Shown one piece after another: positions 46,500-54,624 of a stretch of DNA of 64,000 nucleotides. The stretch is taken from contig NZ_JAMTCT010000023.1 of NCBI RefSeq assembly GCF_024171995.1, positions 26,151 through 90,150 on the forward strand, written 5' to 3'. The notes beneath the pieces were generated by a model. That model had not been told where the DNA came from and made no database searches. It saw only the letters and a program-made list of their open reading frames with translations. Position numbers and translations under genes: made by a program. How positions within the stretch are numbered: the stretch's first letter is position 1; the number at the start of each line of letters is the position of its first letter. Source of the stretch: Promicromonospora umidemergens. Lineage in GTDB: Bacteria > Actinomycetota > Actinomycetes > Actinomycetales > Cellulomonadaceae.

Positions 46500-47759
46500 G
46501 TGGCCTCGACCGACCCCTTGACCGACGTCGTCCGCGCCGTCCGGGACGCCCTCGACGGCGGTCCCGCCTATGCCCCGCAGCCCCGCCTGTCCGACGCCGT
46601 CCCGCCGCCCGGCACCGCGCTCGTGCTGCGGACGTCCGGTTCCACGGGAGACCCGCGCGAGGTCGCGCTGAGCGCTGCCGCCCTGCGCGCCTCGGCCCGG
46701 GCCACCCACGAACGGCTCGGCGGCTCCGGCAGCTGGCTGCTCGTCCTGCCACCGACCCATGTCGCGGGGGTCCAGGTCATCACCCGGTCCCTCGTGACGG
46801 GCAGAGGGGTGTACCCGCACACGCTGGACCGCTTCACGCCGGCGGGCTTCGCCGCCGTCGCCACCGACTTCGCCGACCTCCTGGCGCACGGACCGCGTGC
46901 GTACGTCTCCCTGGTCCCCACCCAGCTGCACCGCCTGGTCACCGCGGCCGAGGGCGGTGACGCCGCCGGTCTCGACGCCCTCACCCGGTTCGACGCCGTG
47001 CTCGTCGGCGGCGCCGCGACACCCGCCCCCCTGCTGGCCGCCGCCCGGGCCGCCGGCGTCCGCGTCGTCACGACCTACGGCATGTCCGAGACGAGCGGCG
47101 GCTGCGTGTACGACGGCGTCCCGCTCGCCGGGGTGCGCGTCCGGGCCGCCGGCGCCGAACCCGAGGCCGGGCGCGGCCCGACGCCCGGCTCCGGGGGCGT
47201 CGTCGAGCTGTCCGGCCCGATGCTCGCCGAGGGCTACGTGGGCGCCCCCTCCGCCACGGCAGCCGCCTTCCGCACCGACCCCGACGGCGTGCGCTGGTTC
47301 CGCACCTCCGACCTCGGCCGCCTGGACGACGGCCGCCTCACGATCCTCGGCCGCGCCGACGACGTCATCCTCACCGGCGGGGTCAACGTCGCGCCGGCGG
47401 CCGTCGAGGACGCGATAGCAGAGCACCTCGCAGGGCTCGGCAGCCCCGGCGAGGCGTGCGTCGTCGGCGTGCCCGACCCTGAGTGGGGCCAGGCCGTCGT
47501 CGCCGTCGTCGCCGTGGGGCGGGCGCCGTCCGGTCGCGTACCCGCCGGCGGGCCGGGCCTGACCGACAGCGGCGGCGAGCTGCTCGCCGGGCTGCGCTCC
47601 GCCGTCGGGCAGCGGCTCGGGTCGCCGGCCGCACCGCGGCGGGTGTATGTCACAGCAGCCCTGCCCACCCGCGGTCCGGGCAAGGTGGACCGCCGGGCCG
47701 TGCGGGACGCCGTCGTGCGGGCCGAGCGGATGGCAGGCCGGGAACCCGTGCGACCATGA
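46500..47759 (+). CDS. menE: o-Succinylbenzoate-CoA ligase
   Basis: The 419-residue acyl-adenylate-forming enzyme activates o-succinylbenzoate with CoA. Motifs are RTSGSTGDPREV (P-loop-like), TYGMSETSGG, FRTSDLGRLDDGRLTILGRADD and the C-terminal catalytic Lys in PTRGPGKVDRRAV. It is shorter than typical acyl-CoA ligases, as actinobacterial MenE usually is. menA follows 85 bp later on the same strand. Confidence 0.92.
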   Translation: MASTDPLTDVVRAVRDALDGGPAYAPQPRLSDAVPPPGTALVLRTSGSTGDPREVALSAAALRASARATHERLGGSGSWLLVLPPTHVAGVQVITRSLVTGRGVYPHTLDRFTPAGFAAVATDFADLLAHGPRAYVSLVPTQLHRLVTAAEGGDAAGLDALTRFDAVLVGGAATPAPLLAAARAAGVRVVTTYGMSETSGGCVYDGVPLAGVRVRAAGAEPEAGRGPTPGSGGVVELSGPMLAEGYVGAPSATAAAFRTDPDGVRWFRTSDLGRLDDGRLTILGRADDVILTGGVNVAPAAVEDAIAEHLAGLGSPGEACVVGVPDPEWGQAVVAVVAVGRAPSGRVPAGGPGLTDSGGELLAGLRSAVGQRLGSPAAPRRVYVTAALPTRGPGKVDRRAVRDAVVRAERMAGREPVRP

Positions 47760-47844
47760 CTTCGTTCCTCCGCCAGGGCCGCGCACAGGCGCGGCGCCCG
47801 TGTCTGGAGAACCAGACAGCACCCCACGAACGAAGGACACGCTG

Positions 47845-48714
47845 ATGGCGACTGCCGCCGAGTGGATCTCCGGGGCACGGCCCCGCACGCTGCCGGCGGC
47901 GGCGGCACCGGTCATGGTCGGTACCGGCGCGGCTGCCCAGGTGGACGCCGCCGCGTGGCTGCCCGCGCTGCTCGCGCTGGGGGTCGCCCTCGCGTTGCAG
48001 GTAGGGGTCAACTTCGCCAACGACTACTCGGACGGCGTGCGCGGTACGGACCTCGACCGGGTGGGCCCGATGCGGCTGACCGCGTCCGGCGCGGCCGTCC
48101 CCGGCGCGGTGAAGCGTGCGGCGTTCGCCGCGTTCGGTGTCGCGGCGGTGCTGGGCCTGGCCCTGAGCGCCGTGTCGGGCCACTGGTGGCTGATCGCGGT
48201 CGGTGCGGTGTGCATGGCGGCGGCCTGGTACTACACGGGCGGCAAGACGCCGTACGGGTACCGGGGGCTCGGCGAGATAGCGGTGTTCGTGTTCTTCGGC
48301 CTGGTCGCGGTGCTCGGCACCACGTACACGCAGGCCGACCTCATCACCTGGCCGGCGGTGCTCGGCGCCGTCGGTGTCGGCCTCATCGCGTGCGCGCTGC
48401 TCATGGTGAACAACCTGCGCGACATCCCGACCGACGTGCTGGCGGGCAAGCGCACCCTGGCGGTGCGCCTGGGCGACCACAGGGCCCGCCGCGTCTACGC
48501 CGCGATGCTTTGGATCCCGGTGCTGCTCGCCGCGGTGTGCGCGTTCTGGGCGCCGTGGTCGCTCGTCGTGCTGCTGCTGCTCGGGCCGGCGGGCCTGCTC
48601 ACCATCCCGGTCCTCGCCGGGGCGCGCGGGAAGCTGCTGATCCCGGTCCTGGCCGGCACGGGCCTGTACGAGCTGGGCTACGGCCTGCTGCTCTGGTTCG
48701 GCCTGTCGCTGTAG
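47845..48714 (+). CDS. menA: 1,4-Dihydroxy-2-naphthoate polyprenyltransferase
   Basis: The 289-residue membrane prenyltransferase of the UbiA superfamily has about eight or nine helices. The Asp-rich motifs are NDYSDGVRGTD (Asn59-Asp60) and NNLRDIPTDVLAGKRTLAVR. It attaches the polyprenyl chain made by the synthase at 9419-10507 to dihydroxynaphthoate. AAGGA lies about eight bases before the ATG. It is convergent with the DUF4229 gene. Confidence 0.95.
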   Translation: MATAAEWISGARPRTLPAAAAPVMVGTGAAAQVDAAAWLPALLALGVALALQVGVNFANDYSDGVRGTDLDRVGPMRLTASGAAVPGAVKRAAFAAFGVAAVLGLALSAVSGHWWLIAVGAVCMAAAWYYTGGKTPYGYRGLGEIAVFVFFGLVAVLGTTYTQADLITWPAVLGAVGVGLIACALLMVNNLRDIPTDVLAGKRTLAVRLGDHRARRVYAAMLWIPVLLAAVCAFWAPWSLVVLLLLGPAGLLTIPVLAGARGKLLIPVLAGTGLYELGYGLLLWFGLSL

Positions 48715-48750
48715 CGGGCCCAGCGTCGCTGGCCGCGGCCTGGCCGCGGA

Positions 48751-49035
48751 TTAGCCCCGGTCTCGGAGCTCGTCGTCCAGGCGCGCGTCCTCGTGGGCCG
48801 CGTCGACGTCGATCTTCGGGGCGACGACGCGCTCGGCGGCACGCCGGTCGGCCCGTCCGGCGATCCACCGCATAGCGGCGTCCCGCGGCTTGCGCAGCGT
48901 CAGGTACGACAGCGCGAACGCGAGCACCAGCGCCACGATCGGGAGCAGCACGCCCCGCATCCCCACCACGTAGAGCAGGCCGAGAATCACACCGAACAGT
49001 GCGAGGCGGAGCAGGGTGTAGAGCAGGAGAGGCAC
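48751..49035 (-). CDS. DUF4229 small membrane protein
   Basis: The 94-residue protein begins LLLYTLLRLALFG, the DUF4229 signature, with two membrane helices (about 4-25 and 30-46). A charged cytoplasmic tail follows (KPRDAAMRWIAGRADRR). TATCAT (49042-49047) is six bases before the GTG, suggesting a leaderless mRNA. The function of the family is unknown. It often lies beside menA-type genes in actinobacteria. Confidence 0.75.
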   Translation of the reverse strand: MPLLLYTLLRLALFGVILGLLYVVGMRGVLLPIVALVLAFALSYLTLRKPRDAAMRWIAGRADRRAAERVVAPKIDVDAAHEDARLDDELRDRG

Positions 49036-49129
49036 CTACCGATGATATGCCGCGCCCGGGTCGAGCACCGACGGACCGCAACGCGGGCAAGGTCACAGCA
49101 CCGACTCCCGTATCCCCACCGTCCCACCG

Positions 49130-49135
49130 TAGGCT
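49130..49135 (+). promoter_or_regulatory. -10-like TAGGCT for the PLDc_N gene
   Basis: TAGGCT lies six bases before the ATG. A G-run (GGGGGT) fills the gap and could also serve as a close Shine-Dalgarno site. Confidence 0.4.
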
Positions 49136-49141
49136 GGGGGT

Positions 49142-49543
49142 ATGGCACGCATCCTCCTGATCCTGGTCGTCGTCGGACTCATGGCGTATGCCCTCGCCGA
49201 TGTCTGGAGCGCGGACGAGGACGAACGCGGCGGGCTGCCCCGCTGGCTCTGGGTGCTCCTGATCGTGCTCCTGCCCCTGCTGGGCGCGATCTCGTGGATC
49301 GTGGTGCGTGTCACCGCCCGCCGCAACAACGCGGGCCCCTCGGGTCCCGGCCGCGGTAGCAGCCGCCCGACGCCTCCGTCCCCGCGCTCACCTCGGCCCG
49401 GCCCACGCCGCCCGGCCGGCCCTGTCGCCCCCGATGACGACCCCGAGTTCCTGTGGCTGCTGGAGCAGGAGAAGCGCAAGCGCGAGCGCGAGGCCAGGGG
49501 CCACCAGGACGCCAAGGACGACGACGCCGAGAACAACAACTGA
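49142..49543 (+). CDS. PLDc_N-type small membrane protein
   Basis: The 133-residue protein has two N-terminal helices (ILLILVVVGLMAYALADVW and LWVLLIVLLPLLGAISWIVV). These are the PLDc_N (phospholipase D nuclease N-terminal) layout, which in actinobacteria commonly occurs without a nuclease. A Pro/Arg/Ser-rich linker and a charged tail with EFLWLLEQEKRKREREA follow, a likely short coiled coil. No enzymatic activity is suggested. It is convergent with ccsB across a perfect 26-bp hairpin. Confidence 0.7.
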   Translation: MARILLILVVVGLMAYALADVWSADEDERGGLPRWLWVLLIVLLPLLGAISWIVVRVTARRNNAGPSGPGRGSSRPTPPSPRSPRPGPRRPAGPVAPDDDPEFLWLLEQEKRKREREARGHQDAKDDDAENNN

Positions 49544-49600
49544 TGACCATGCACCTGCTGCCAAGATCTTGAGCATCTTGGCAGCAGGTGCATGGTCATC
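49542..49600. terminator. Perfect 26-bp hairpin between PLDc_N gene and ccsB
   Basis: The arms 49542-49567 and 49575-49600 are exactly complementary with a 7-base loop. It lies three bases from the ccsB stop and overlaps the other gene's stop region. As a convergent border it suits a bidirectional terminator, although it lacks T-runs. Confidence 0.7.
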
Positions 49601-49602
49601 TG

Positions 49603-50595
49603 TCACAGGCCCGAGTAGGAGTGCTTCCCGTTGAAGATCAGGTTGACGCCGGTGAAGTTGAACAGCACGCACGCGTAACCGGCCACGACGAACCACGCAG
49701 CACGCGTCCCTGACCAGCCGCGCGTGGTGCGCGCATGCAGGTAGGCCGCGTAGACCACCCACACGATGAAGCTCCAGACCTCCTTGGGGTCCCAGCCCCA
49801 GTACCGGCCCCAGGCGTCCTCGGCCCAGATGGCACCGCCGATGAGCGTGAAGGTCCACAGCACGAACGCCACGGAGTTCAGGCGGAACGAGAGCGACTCC
49901 AGGGCCGACGGCGCCGGCGTGTGGTCGAGCCAGCCCCAGTGCCTGCTGCCGAGCAGGGGCGAGCCGTTGTCGCGCCCGTCCCGCAGGAGCTGCAGCACCG
50001 ACGTCACGAACGCGACGGTGAAGATGCCGGTCGCGCAGATGGCGACGCCCACGTGGATCACGAGCCAGTACTTCTGCAGCGCAGGCTGCACGCCCATGGC
50101 CGCGACGAAGAACTGCTGCTGGGCCAGCACGAGGAACAGCACGCCGAGCCCGGTCACGAAGGCGCCGAGGAACCGCACGTCACGGCGCGTGTTGACGCCG
50201 ACGAACACCGCGACCGCCACGAACGTGCCGACCAGCGCGAACTCGTACATGTTGGCCCACGGCGCGCGCCCCGCCGCGACGCCGCGCAGCACGATGGCGA
50301 CGAGCAGCAGCGCGGCGGCCAGCCAGGTCACGGACATCCCGATCCCGGCGAGCTTGCGGTTCACCGCTCCGGGAGCGGCCGTCCCCGTGTCGGTGCCGCC
50401 GTCGGGGCCGTACGGCAAGCCCGGCTCGGCGCCGCCGGCACCGACCGTCACCTGCTCTCGGCCCCTGGCCGCGTCCCGTGCGTCGACTTTCGCCCCCGAC
50501 AGGCGCGACAGGTCCACCGCGAACGCGATGAGCGCGACGGCGAGAGCAGTCGCGGCGCCCCAGACGAGCAGCACACTCAGGTTTGCCAGGTCCAT
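49603..50595 (-). CDS. ccsB: Cytochrome c biogenesis protein CcsB (ResC-type)
   Basis: The 330-residue multi-pass membrane protein of system II haem delivery has about eight helices. The tryptophan-rich haem-handling motif is WGRYWGWDPKEVWSF near residue 265, with flanking conserved His residues (VIHVGV and LDHTP). It works with ResB to bring haem to apocytochrome c outside the membrane. A 50-residue Gly/Pro-rich loop after the first helix is longer than usual. It is the last gene of the cluster, two bases after resB. Confidence 0.93.
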   Translation of the reverse strand: MDLANLSVLLVWGAATALAVALIAFAVDLSRLSGAKVDARDAARGREQVTVGAGGAEPGLPYGPDGGTDTGTAAPGAVNRKLAGIGMSVTWLAAALLLVAIVLRGVAAGRAPWANMYEFALVGTFVAVAVFVGVNTRRDVRFLGAFVTGLGVLFLVLAQQQFFVAAMGVQPALQKYWLVIHVGVAICATGIFTVAFVTSVLQLLRDGRDNGSPLLGSRHWGWLDHTPAPSALESLSFRLNSVAFVLWTFTLIGGAIWAEDAWGRYWGWDPKEVWSFIVWVVYAAYLHARTTRGWSGTRAAWFVVAGYACVLFNFTGVNLIFNGKHSYSGL

Positions 50596-50597
50596 GT

Positions 50598-52418
50598 TCA
50601 GTCCTTTTCCGATCTGGTCCGGGTCTCGACGGGCTCGACCACCGGGTCCGGCTCGATCACCGGGTCCGGCTCGACCACCGGGTCACGCTCTACCTCAGGG
50701 TCGGGCACTGCCGCGAGCGCGCGGTCGACCTCGGCCTGCAGGCCGGCGTCGTCCCCGCGGGCGAGCCCCGCGACCTCGACCACGGTAGCCCCGTCCTGCC
50801 CCACGTACGCCCGAGCCCAGACGCGACGCCGGGGCGTGAACAGCGAGACGGTGAGCCCGCCGAGGGCGAGCAGCGAGAACACGAGCACGAACCCGAGCGA
50901 CGGGTCGTGCCGCAGGTCGAGCGCCACGTACCGCGGCAGCTCCTCGCCGAGGGTCAGGGTGCCGAGCCCGTCCGGGAGCTCGACGGTCTCGCCGGGCCGG
51001 GCCAGCACCTTGACGCGCTCGCCGGAGTCCTCGACGGCGGGGTCGAGCGACGCCGTGTCGAGCTCGTACACGTTCTGCGGGGTGCCCTCGTCGAGCCCCA
51101 GGTCTCCCGTGTACACCTCGAGCACGAGCAGCGGGTCGACGGGCTGCGGGAACACCGAGCGGGCGGACCCGTCGGGCTCGACCTCAGCCGTCGGCAGGAA
51201 GTAGCCGACGAGCCCGATCTGATCGAGCCCCGGGGACACGTCTGGCACCTTCACCACGCCGCGGGAGGTGTACATCGTGTCCTGCGGGACGAAGGTCACG
51301 CGGCCGGAGAAGGCGACCTCGCCCTCGGCGTCACGCACCGTGATGTCGGGCGCGAAACCGTTGCCCTGCAGGTAGATCTTGGCGCCGTCCACCACGAGCG
51401 GATGGTTCACCTTCACGGTCTCCGGCCGCTGCTCGCCCGAAGGCTCGGTGACGGTCACGTACGCCGTGAAGTCGCGCGCCTGCGCGAAGGCGACGGTGTC
51501 GCTCGCGAACTCCGACACGAACCGGTCGAGCGTCATGGAGAACGGCACCAGCGACTCCGGCCGGAACCAGGCACCCTTCTCGAAGGTGTCGTAGTCCACC
51601 ACAGCGTTCGCGAACCCGCGGCCCTCGGTGACGATCGCCTGGCCGCGGTAGTGCAGCAGCTGGCCGGTCGCCACCGACACGAGCAGGCCGACCAGGGCCA
51701 GGTGGAACACCAGGTTCCCGGACTCGCGCAGGTAGCCCCGCTCGGCGCTCACGGTGGCCGAAGCCGGCCGTCCCGATGGTCGCTCCGGCCCTGCGCTCGC
51801 CAGCTCGCTCGGGCTCGACGCTCCACGCGCACCCCGGCCGGGTTCCTCACCTCGGTCCACACGGAACATGGGCAGCCAGGAGATCTTGCCCCGCAGGCGC
51901 GCGGCGACGGCGTCGGCGGCCTCCTCGGGCGAGACGTCGGTGGTCGCGGACGCCTTGGCCGGGAACCGGTCGAAGCGGAACGGCACGCGCGGCGGCCGGC
52001 CACGCAGGGCTCGGTAGTGGGCCATCGACCGCGGCAGGATGCAGCCCACCAGCGACACGAACAGCAGGATGTAGATCGCGGAGAACCAGACCGACGTGTA
52101 GACGTCGAAGAACCCGGCCTTGTCGAGCCACTCGCCGGCCGTCGGGTGGTCGGCGAGGTACTCGATCACGCCCGCCGCGTCCTGGTTGCGCTGCGGCAGC
52201 ACCGACCCGGGCACCGACGCGACGGCGAGGAGCATCAGCAGCATGAGCGCCACGCGCATCGACGTGAGCTGGCGCCACATCCAGCGCAGGGTCCCCACCA
52301 GCCCCAGCGCGGGCATGGCGGGGCGGTTCGGCGTGGGCTGTCCCTCGCCGGACGACGGAGCGCCCTGCGTGAACTCGTCGGCTATCCCCTCAGGGACGTA
52401 CCTACCTTCCCTGGCCAT
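50598..52418 (-). CDS. resB: Cytochrome c biogenesis protein ResB
   Basis: The 606-residue protein has three N-terminal helices, a large extracytoplasmic domain and a C-terminal helix near residue 525, the ResB/Ccs1 layout. ASVPGSVLPQRNQD, GNLVFHLALVGLLVSVATG and SLGFVLVFSLLALGGLTVSL are clear. An insert of about 40 residues interrupts the region near residue 190. The C-terminus has VVEPDPVIEPDPVVEPVET from an 18-bp tandem repeat joined to a GGTCTCGACGGGCTCGACC-type dispersed repeat. The ATG overlaps the ccdA stop by one base. Confidence 0.93.
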   Translation of the reverse strand: MAREGRYVPEGIADEFTQGAPSSGEGQPTPNRPAMPALGLVGTLRWMWRQLTSMRVALMLLMLLAVASVPGSVLPQRNQDAAGVIEYLADHPTAGEWLDKAGFFDVYTSVWFSAIYILLFVSLVGCILPRSMAHYRALRGRPPRVPFRFDRFPAKASATTDVSPEEAADAVAARLRGKISWLPMFRVDRGEEPGRGARGASSPSELASAGPERPSGRPASATVSAERGYLRESGNLVFHLALVGLLVSVATGQLLHYRGQAIVTEGRGFANAVVDYDTFEKGAWFRPESLVPFSMTLDRFVSEFASDTVAFAQARDFTAYVTVTEPSGEQRPETVKVNHPLVVDGAKIYLQGNGFAPDITVRDAEGEVAFSGRVTFVPQDTMYTSRGVVKVPDVSPGLDQIGLVGYFLPTAEVEPDGSARSVFPQPVDPLLVLEVYTGDLGLDEGTPQNVYELDTASLDPAVEDSGERVKVLARPGETVELPDGLGTLTLGEELPRYVALDLRHDPSLGFVLVFSLLALGGLTVSLFTPRRRVWARAYVGQDGATVVEVAGLARGDDAGLQAEVDRALAAVPDPEVERDPVVEPDPVIEPDPVVEPVETRTRSEKD

Positions 52419-53233
52419 CAGATCACCGGCTCGAATCCACTGATCCAGAGCTGCATGGTCCCGGTCAGCCGCGTCCACAGCCCGGTGACCAGCAGCAGCC
52501 CGACCAGCACGAGCAGCCCGCCACCGATCCGCAGCGCCGCGAGGCGGTGCCGGCGCAGGAAGTCCAGCATCCGCTCCGAGCTCTGCAGCCCGAGGGCGAC
52601 AAGCAGGAACGGCACGCCGAGACCCACGCAGTAGGCGACGCCCAGCAGCGCGCCGCGCCCCGCCGACGCCTCGTCGATCGCGAGCGCCTGCACGGCGCCG
52701 AGCGTCGGGCCGATGCAGGGTGTCCAGCCCAGGCCGAACACGACGCCGAGGAGCGGAGCGCCCCACAGGCCGGCGCGCGGGGTCACGTGGAACCGCGCCT
52801 CGCGCTGCAGGAACGGGACGGCGCCAAGGAAGCCGAGACCGAGCAGGATCACCACCGCGCCGAGCACGCGGGTGATGACCTCCTCCCAGCGCACCAGGTA
52901 CGTGCCGAGGCTGCCGAACGCGGCGCCGAACGACACGAACACGACGGTGAAGCCGAGCACGAACAGGGCCACGCCGCCGACGACGCGGGCGCGCGCGGGC
53001 TTGGTGCGCGTGCCCACGGCTCCGGCGGTCGTGTTCATCGAGGCGGCGGCCATGCCGCTCACGTAGCCGAGGTAGCCGGGGACCAGCGGCAGCACGCACG
53101 GCGAGGCGAACGAGACCAGGCCGGCGAGCACGGCGACCGGCACCGCCAGGAGCAGGGAGCCGCTGAACGCGGTGCTCGCGAGCCCGTCGCCGACGGCGGT
53201 CGCGACGGCACCGAGGGGGCTGCCGGGAAGCAT
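52418..53233 (-). CDS. ccdA: Cytochrome c biogenesis protein CcdA
   Basis: The 271-residue thiol-disulfide membrane transporter has six helices. The two redox Cys are in SFASPCVLPLVPGYLGY and GLGWTPCIGPTLGAVQALA. It passes electrons across the membrane to reduce apocytochrome c via the TlpA-like protein encoded upstream. Its ATG overlaps the tlpA stop by one base (TGATG). Confidence 0.94.
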   Translation of the reverse strand: MLPGSPLGAVATAVGDGLASTAFSGSLLLAVPVAVLAGLVSFASPCVLPLVPGYLGYVSGMAAASMNTTAGAVGTRTKPARARVVGGVALFVLGFTVVFVSFGAAFGSLGTYLVRWEEVITRVLGAVVILLGLGFLGAVPFLQREARFHVTPRAGLWGAPLLGVVFGLGWTPCIGPTLGAVQALAIDEASAGRGALLGVAYCVGLGVPFLLVALGLQSSERMLDFLRRHRLAALRIGGGLLVLVGLLLVTGLWTRLTGTMQLWISGFEPVI

Positions 53234-53829
53234 CAGGCAGCCTCCGCCAGGACCTCGTCGATCAGTGCCTCGAGCGTGGAGTGCTCCGCCTGCCCGATGA
53301 CGCGCGCGGCGACGTTGCCCTCCTGGTCCAGCACCACGGTGGTGGGCACGGCCTGCAGCGGCACGACGCCGTTCAGGCCGGCGATCACGACGCCCGTGCG
53401 GTCCTCGATGCTCGGGTACGGCACCTCGAAGGTGCGCTGGAACGCGAGGGCGGCACCGGCGTCGTCCTCCGTGTTGATGCCGAGGAACTGCACGTCGTCC
53501 TTCGAGTTCGCGAGCTCCACGAGGTCGGGAGCCTCTGCGCGGCAGGGTGCGCACGCGGCGTACCAGGTGTTCACGACCACCACGTCGCCCGCCCACTCGG
53601 TGGTGTCGACGTCGTCGCCCTCGAAGGCGGTGCCCGTGATGGCGACGGGACCCTTGCGCTCGCCCGGATCGTAGGTCTGCACCGACCCGTCACCTGAGAC
53701 GTACCCCTGCCCGACGACGTCGCTCGCGCCGGACTCCTCCGGTGTGCACGCCGCGAGCGCCGCGACCAGGCCGATGACGATGCCGACCGCTACCACTATC
53801 TGAACGACCTTGAAGGTCTTGCCCCGCAT
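53233..53829 (-). CDS. TlpA/ResA-like thioredoxin lipoprotein
   Basis: The 198-residue protein has a lipoprotein signal ending ALAAC (Cys28). A thioredoxin fold follows, with the active site CAPC (Cys93, Cys96) in WYAACAPCRAEAP and cis-Pro in QAVPTTVVLD. It is expected to keep the haem-binding Cys pair of apocytochrome c reduced, taking electrons from CcdA. The ATG overlaps the preceding stop by one base. Confidence 0.92.
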   Translation of the reverse strand: MRGKTFKVVQIVVAVGIVIGLVAALAACTPEESGASDVVGQGYVSGDGSVQTYDPGERKGPVAITGTAFEGDDVDTTEWAGDVVVVNTWYAACAPCRAEAPDLVELANSKDDVQFLGINTEDDAGAALAFQRTFEVPYPSIEDRTGVVIAGLNGVVPLQAVPTTVVLDQEGNVAARVIGQAEHSTLEALIDEVLAEAA

Positions 53830-54473
53830 CACGCGCCGGCGACCTTGCTCGCGCCGGGGTACAGCTCCGCGGCGGGTTCCGTGTAGTGGAGGCCCACGAA
53901 CCTGTCGTCCTCGAAGCTCAGGGACGTCAGGGAGGCCAGGTTGCACTGGCGGCTGCGCGGGTCGTGCCAGAGCTGGCCGCCCTCGAGCGACCTGCGGGTG
54001 AGCCACACCGGGAGCTGGTGGCTGACGAGCACGATCTCGTGGCCCGCCACGGCCCGGCGCGCGTCCTCGATCGCGTCGCGCATGCGCTCGACCTGGCGCG
54101 TGTACGGCTCGCCCCAGGACGGGCGGAACGGGTTCCACATGTACGGCCAGTTCCGCGGGCTCCTGAGCGCACCGCCGCCGTCTCCGACGGGGAGGCCCTC
54201 GAACCGGTTGCCCGCCTCGATGATGCGGTCGTCCGTGGCGAGCTCCAGGCCGAAGCTCTGCACCAGGGGTGCTGCGGTCTCCTGCGCGCGCTGCAGCGGG
54301 GAGGCGACCACTCGGACCACGTCCCGGCCGGTGTTCGTGAGGTGGTCGGCGACGATCTTCGCCATCGCCTGGCCACGGTCGGAGAGGCGGTAGCCGGGCA
54401 GCCGTCCGTACAGGACACCGTCGGGGTTGTACACCTCGCCGTGACGCAGCAGGTGAACCGTCGTGGAAACCAT
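53829..54473 (-). CDS. Histidine phosphatase family protein
   Basis: The 214-residue protein has the RHG motif LLRHGEVYNPDG at residues 9-20 and the second catalytic His in ILVSHQLPVWLTRR-type context. It belongs to the phosphoglycerate-mutase-like superfamily; the substrate is unknown. Homologues often lead the cytochrome c cluster in actinobacteria. It is the first gene of the five-gene cluster and is divergent from the rhamnosidase gene. Confidence 0.85.
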   Translation of the reverse strand: MVSTTVHLLRHGEVYNPDGVLYGRLPGYRLSDRGQAMAKIVADHLTNTGRDVVRVVASPLQRAQETAAPLVQSFGLELATDDRIIEAGNRFEGLPVGDGGGALRSPRNWPYMWNPFRPSWGEPYTRQVERMRDAIEDARRAVAGHEIVLVSHQLPVWLTRRSLEGGQLWHDPRSRQCNLASLTSLSFEDDRFVGLHYTEPAAELYPGASKVAGA

Positions 54474-54551
54474 GGCGCCCAGTCTCGCACCCGACCCTGG
54501 GTGCCTGTGACCTCGAGCAGGTGTGGTTTGCCGTATCTCACACTCCTTGAC

Positions 54552-54613
54552 CTTTAACGTTTAAGTCCTTTAACGTCTCCGCCAGTTTCACCATTGCCGC
54601 TGAAACGATTCAA
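54552..54613. promoter_or_regulatory. LacI-type operator-like repeats before the rhamnosidase gene
   Basis: CTTTAACGTTTAAG (54552-54565), CTTTAACGTCTCC (54568-54580) and TGAAACGATTCAA (54601-54613) each have a central CG in an A/T-rich near-palindrome, the usual shape of LacI-family operators. They lie 12-73 bases before the ATG. No LacI gene is in the window. Confidence 0.5.
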
Positions 54614-54624
54614 GGGAGATCTCG

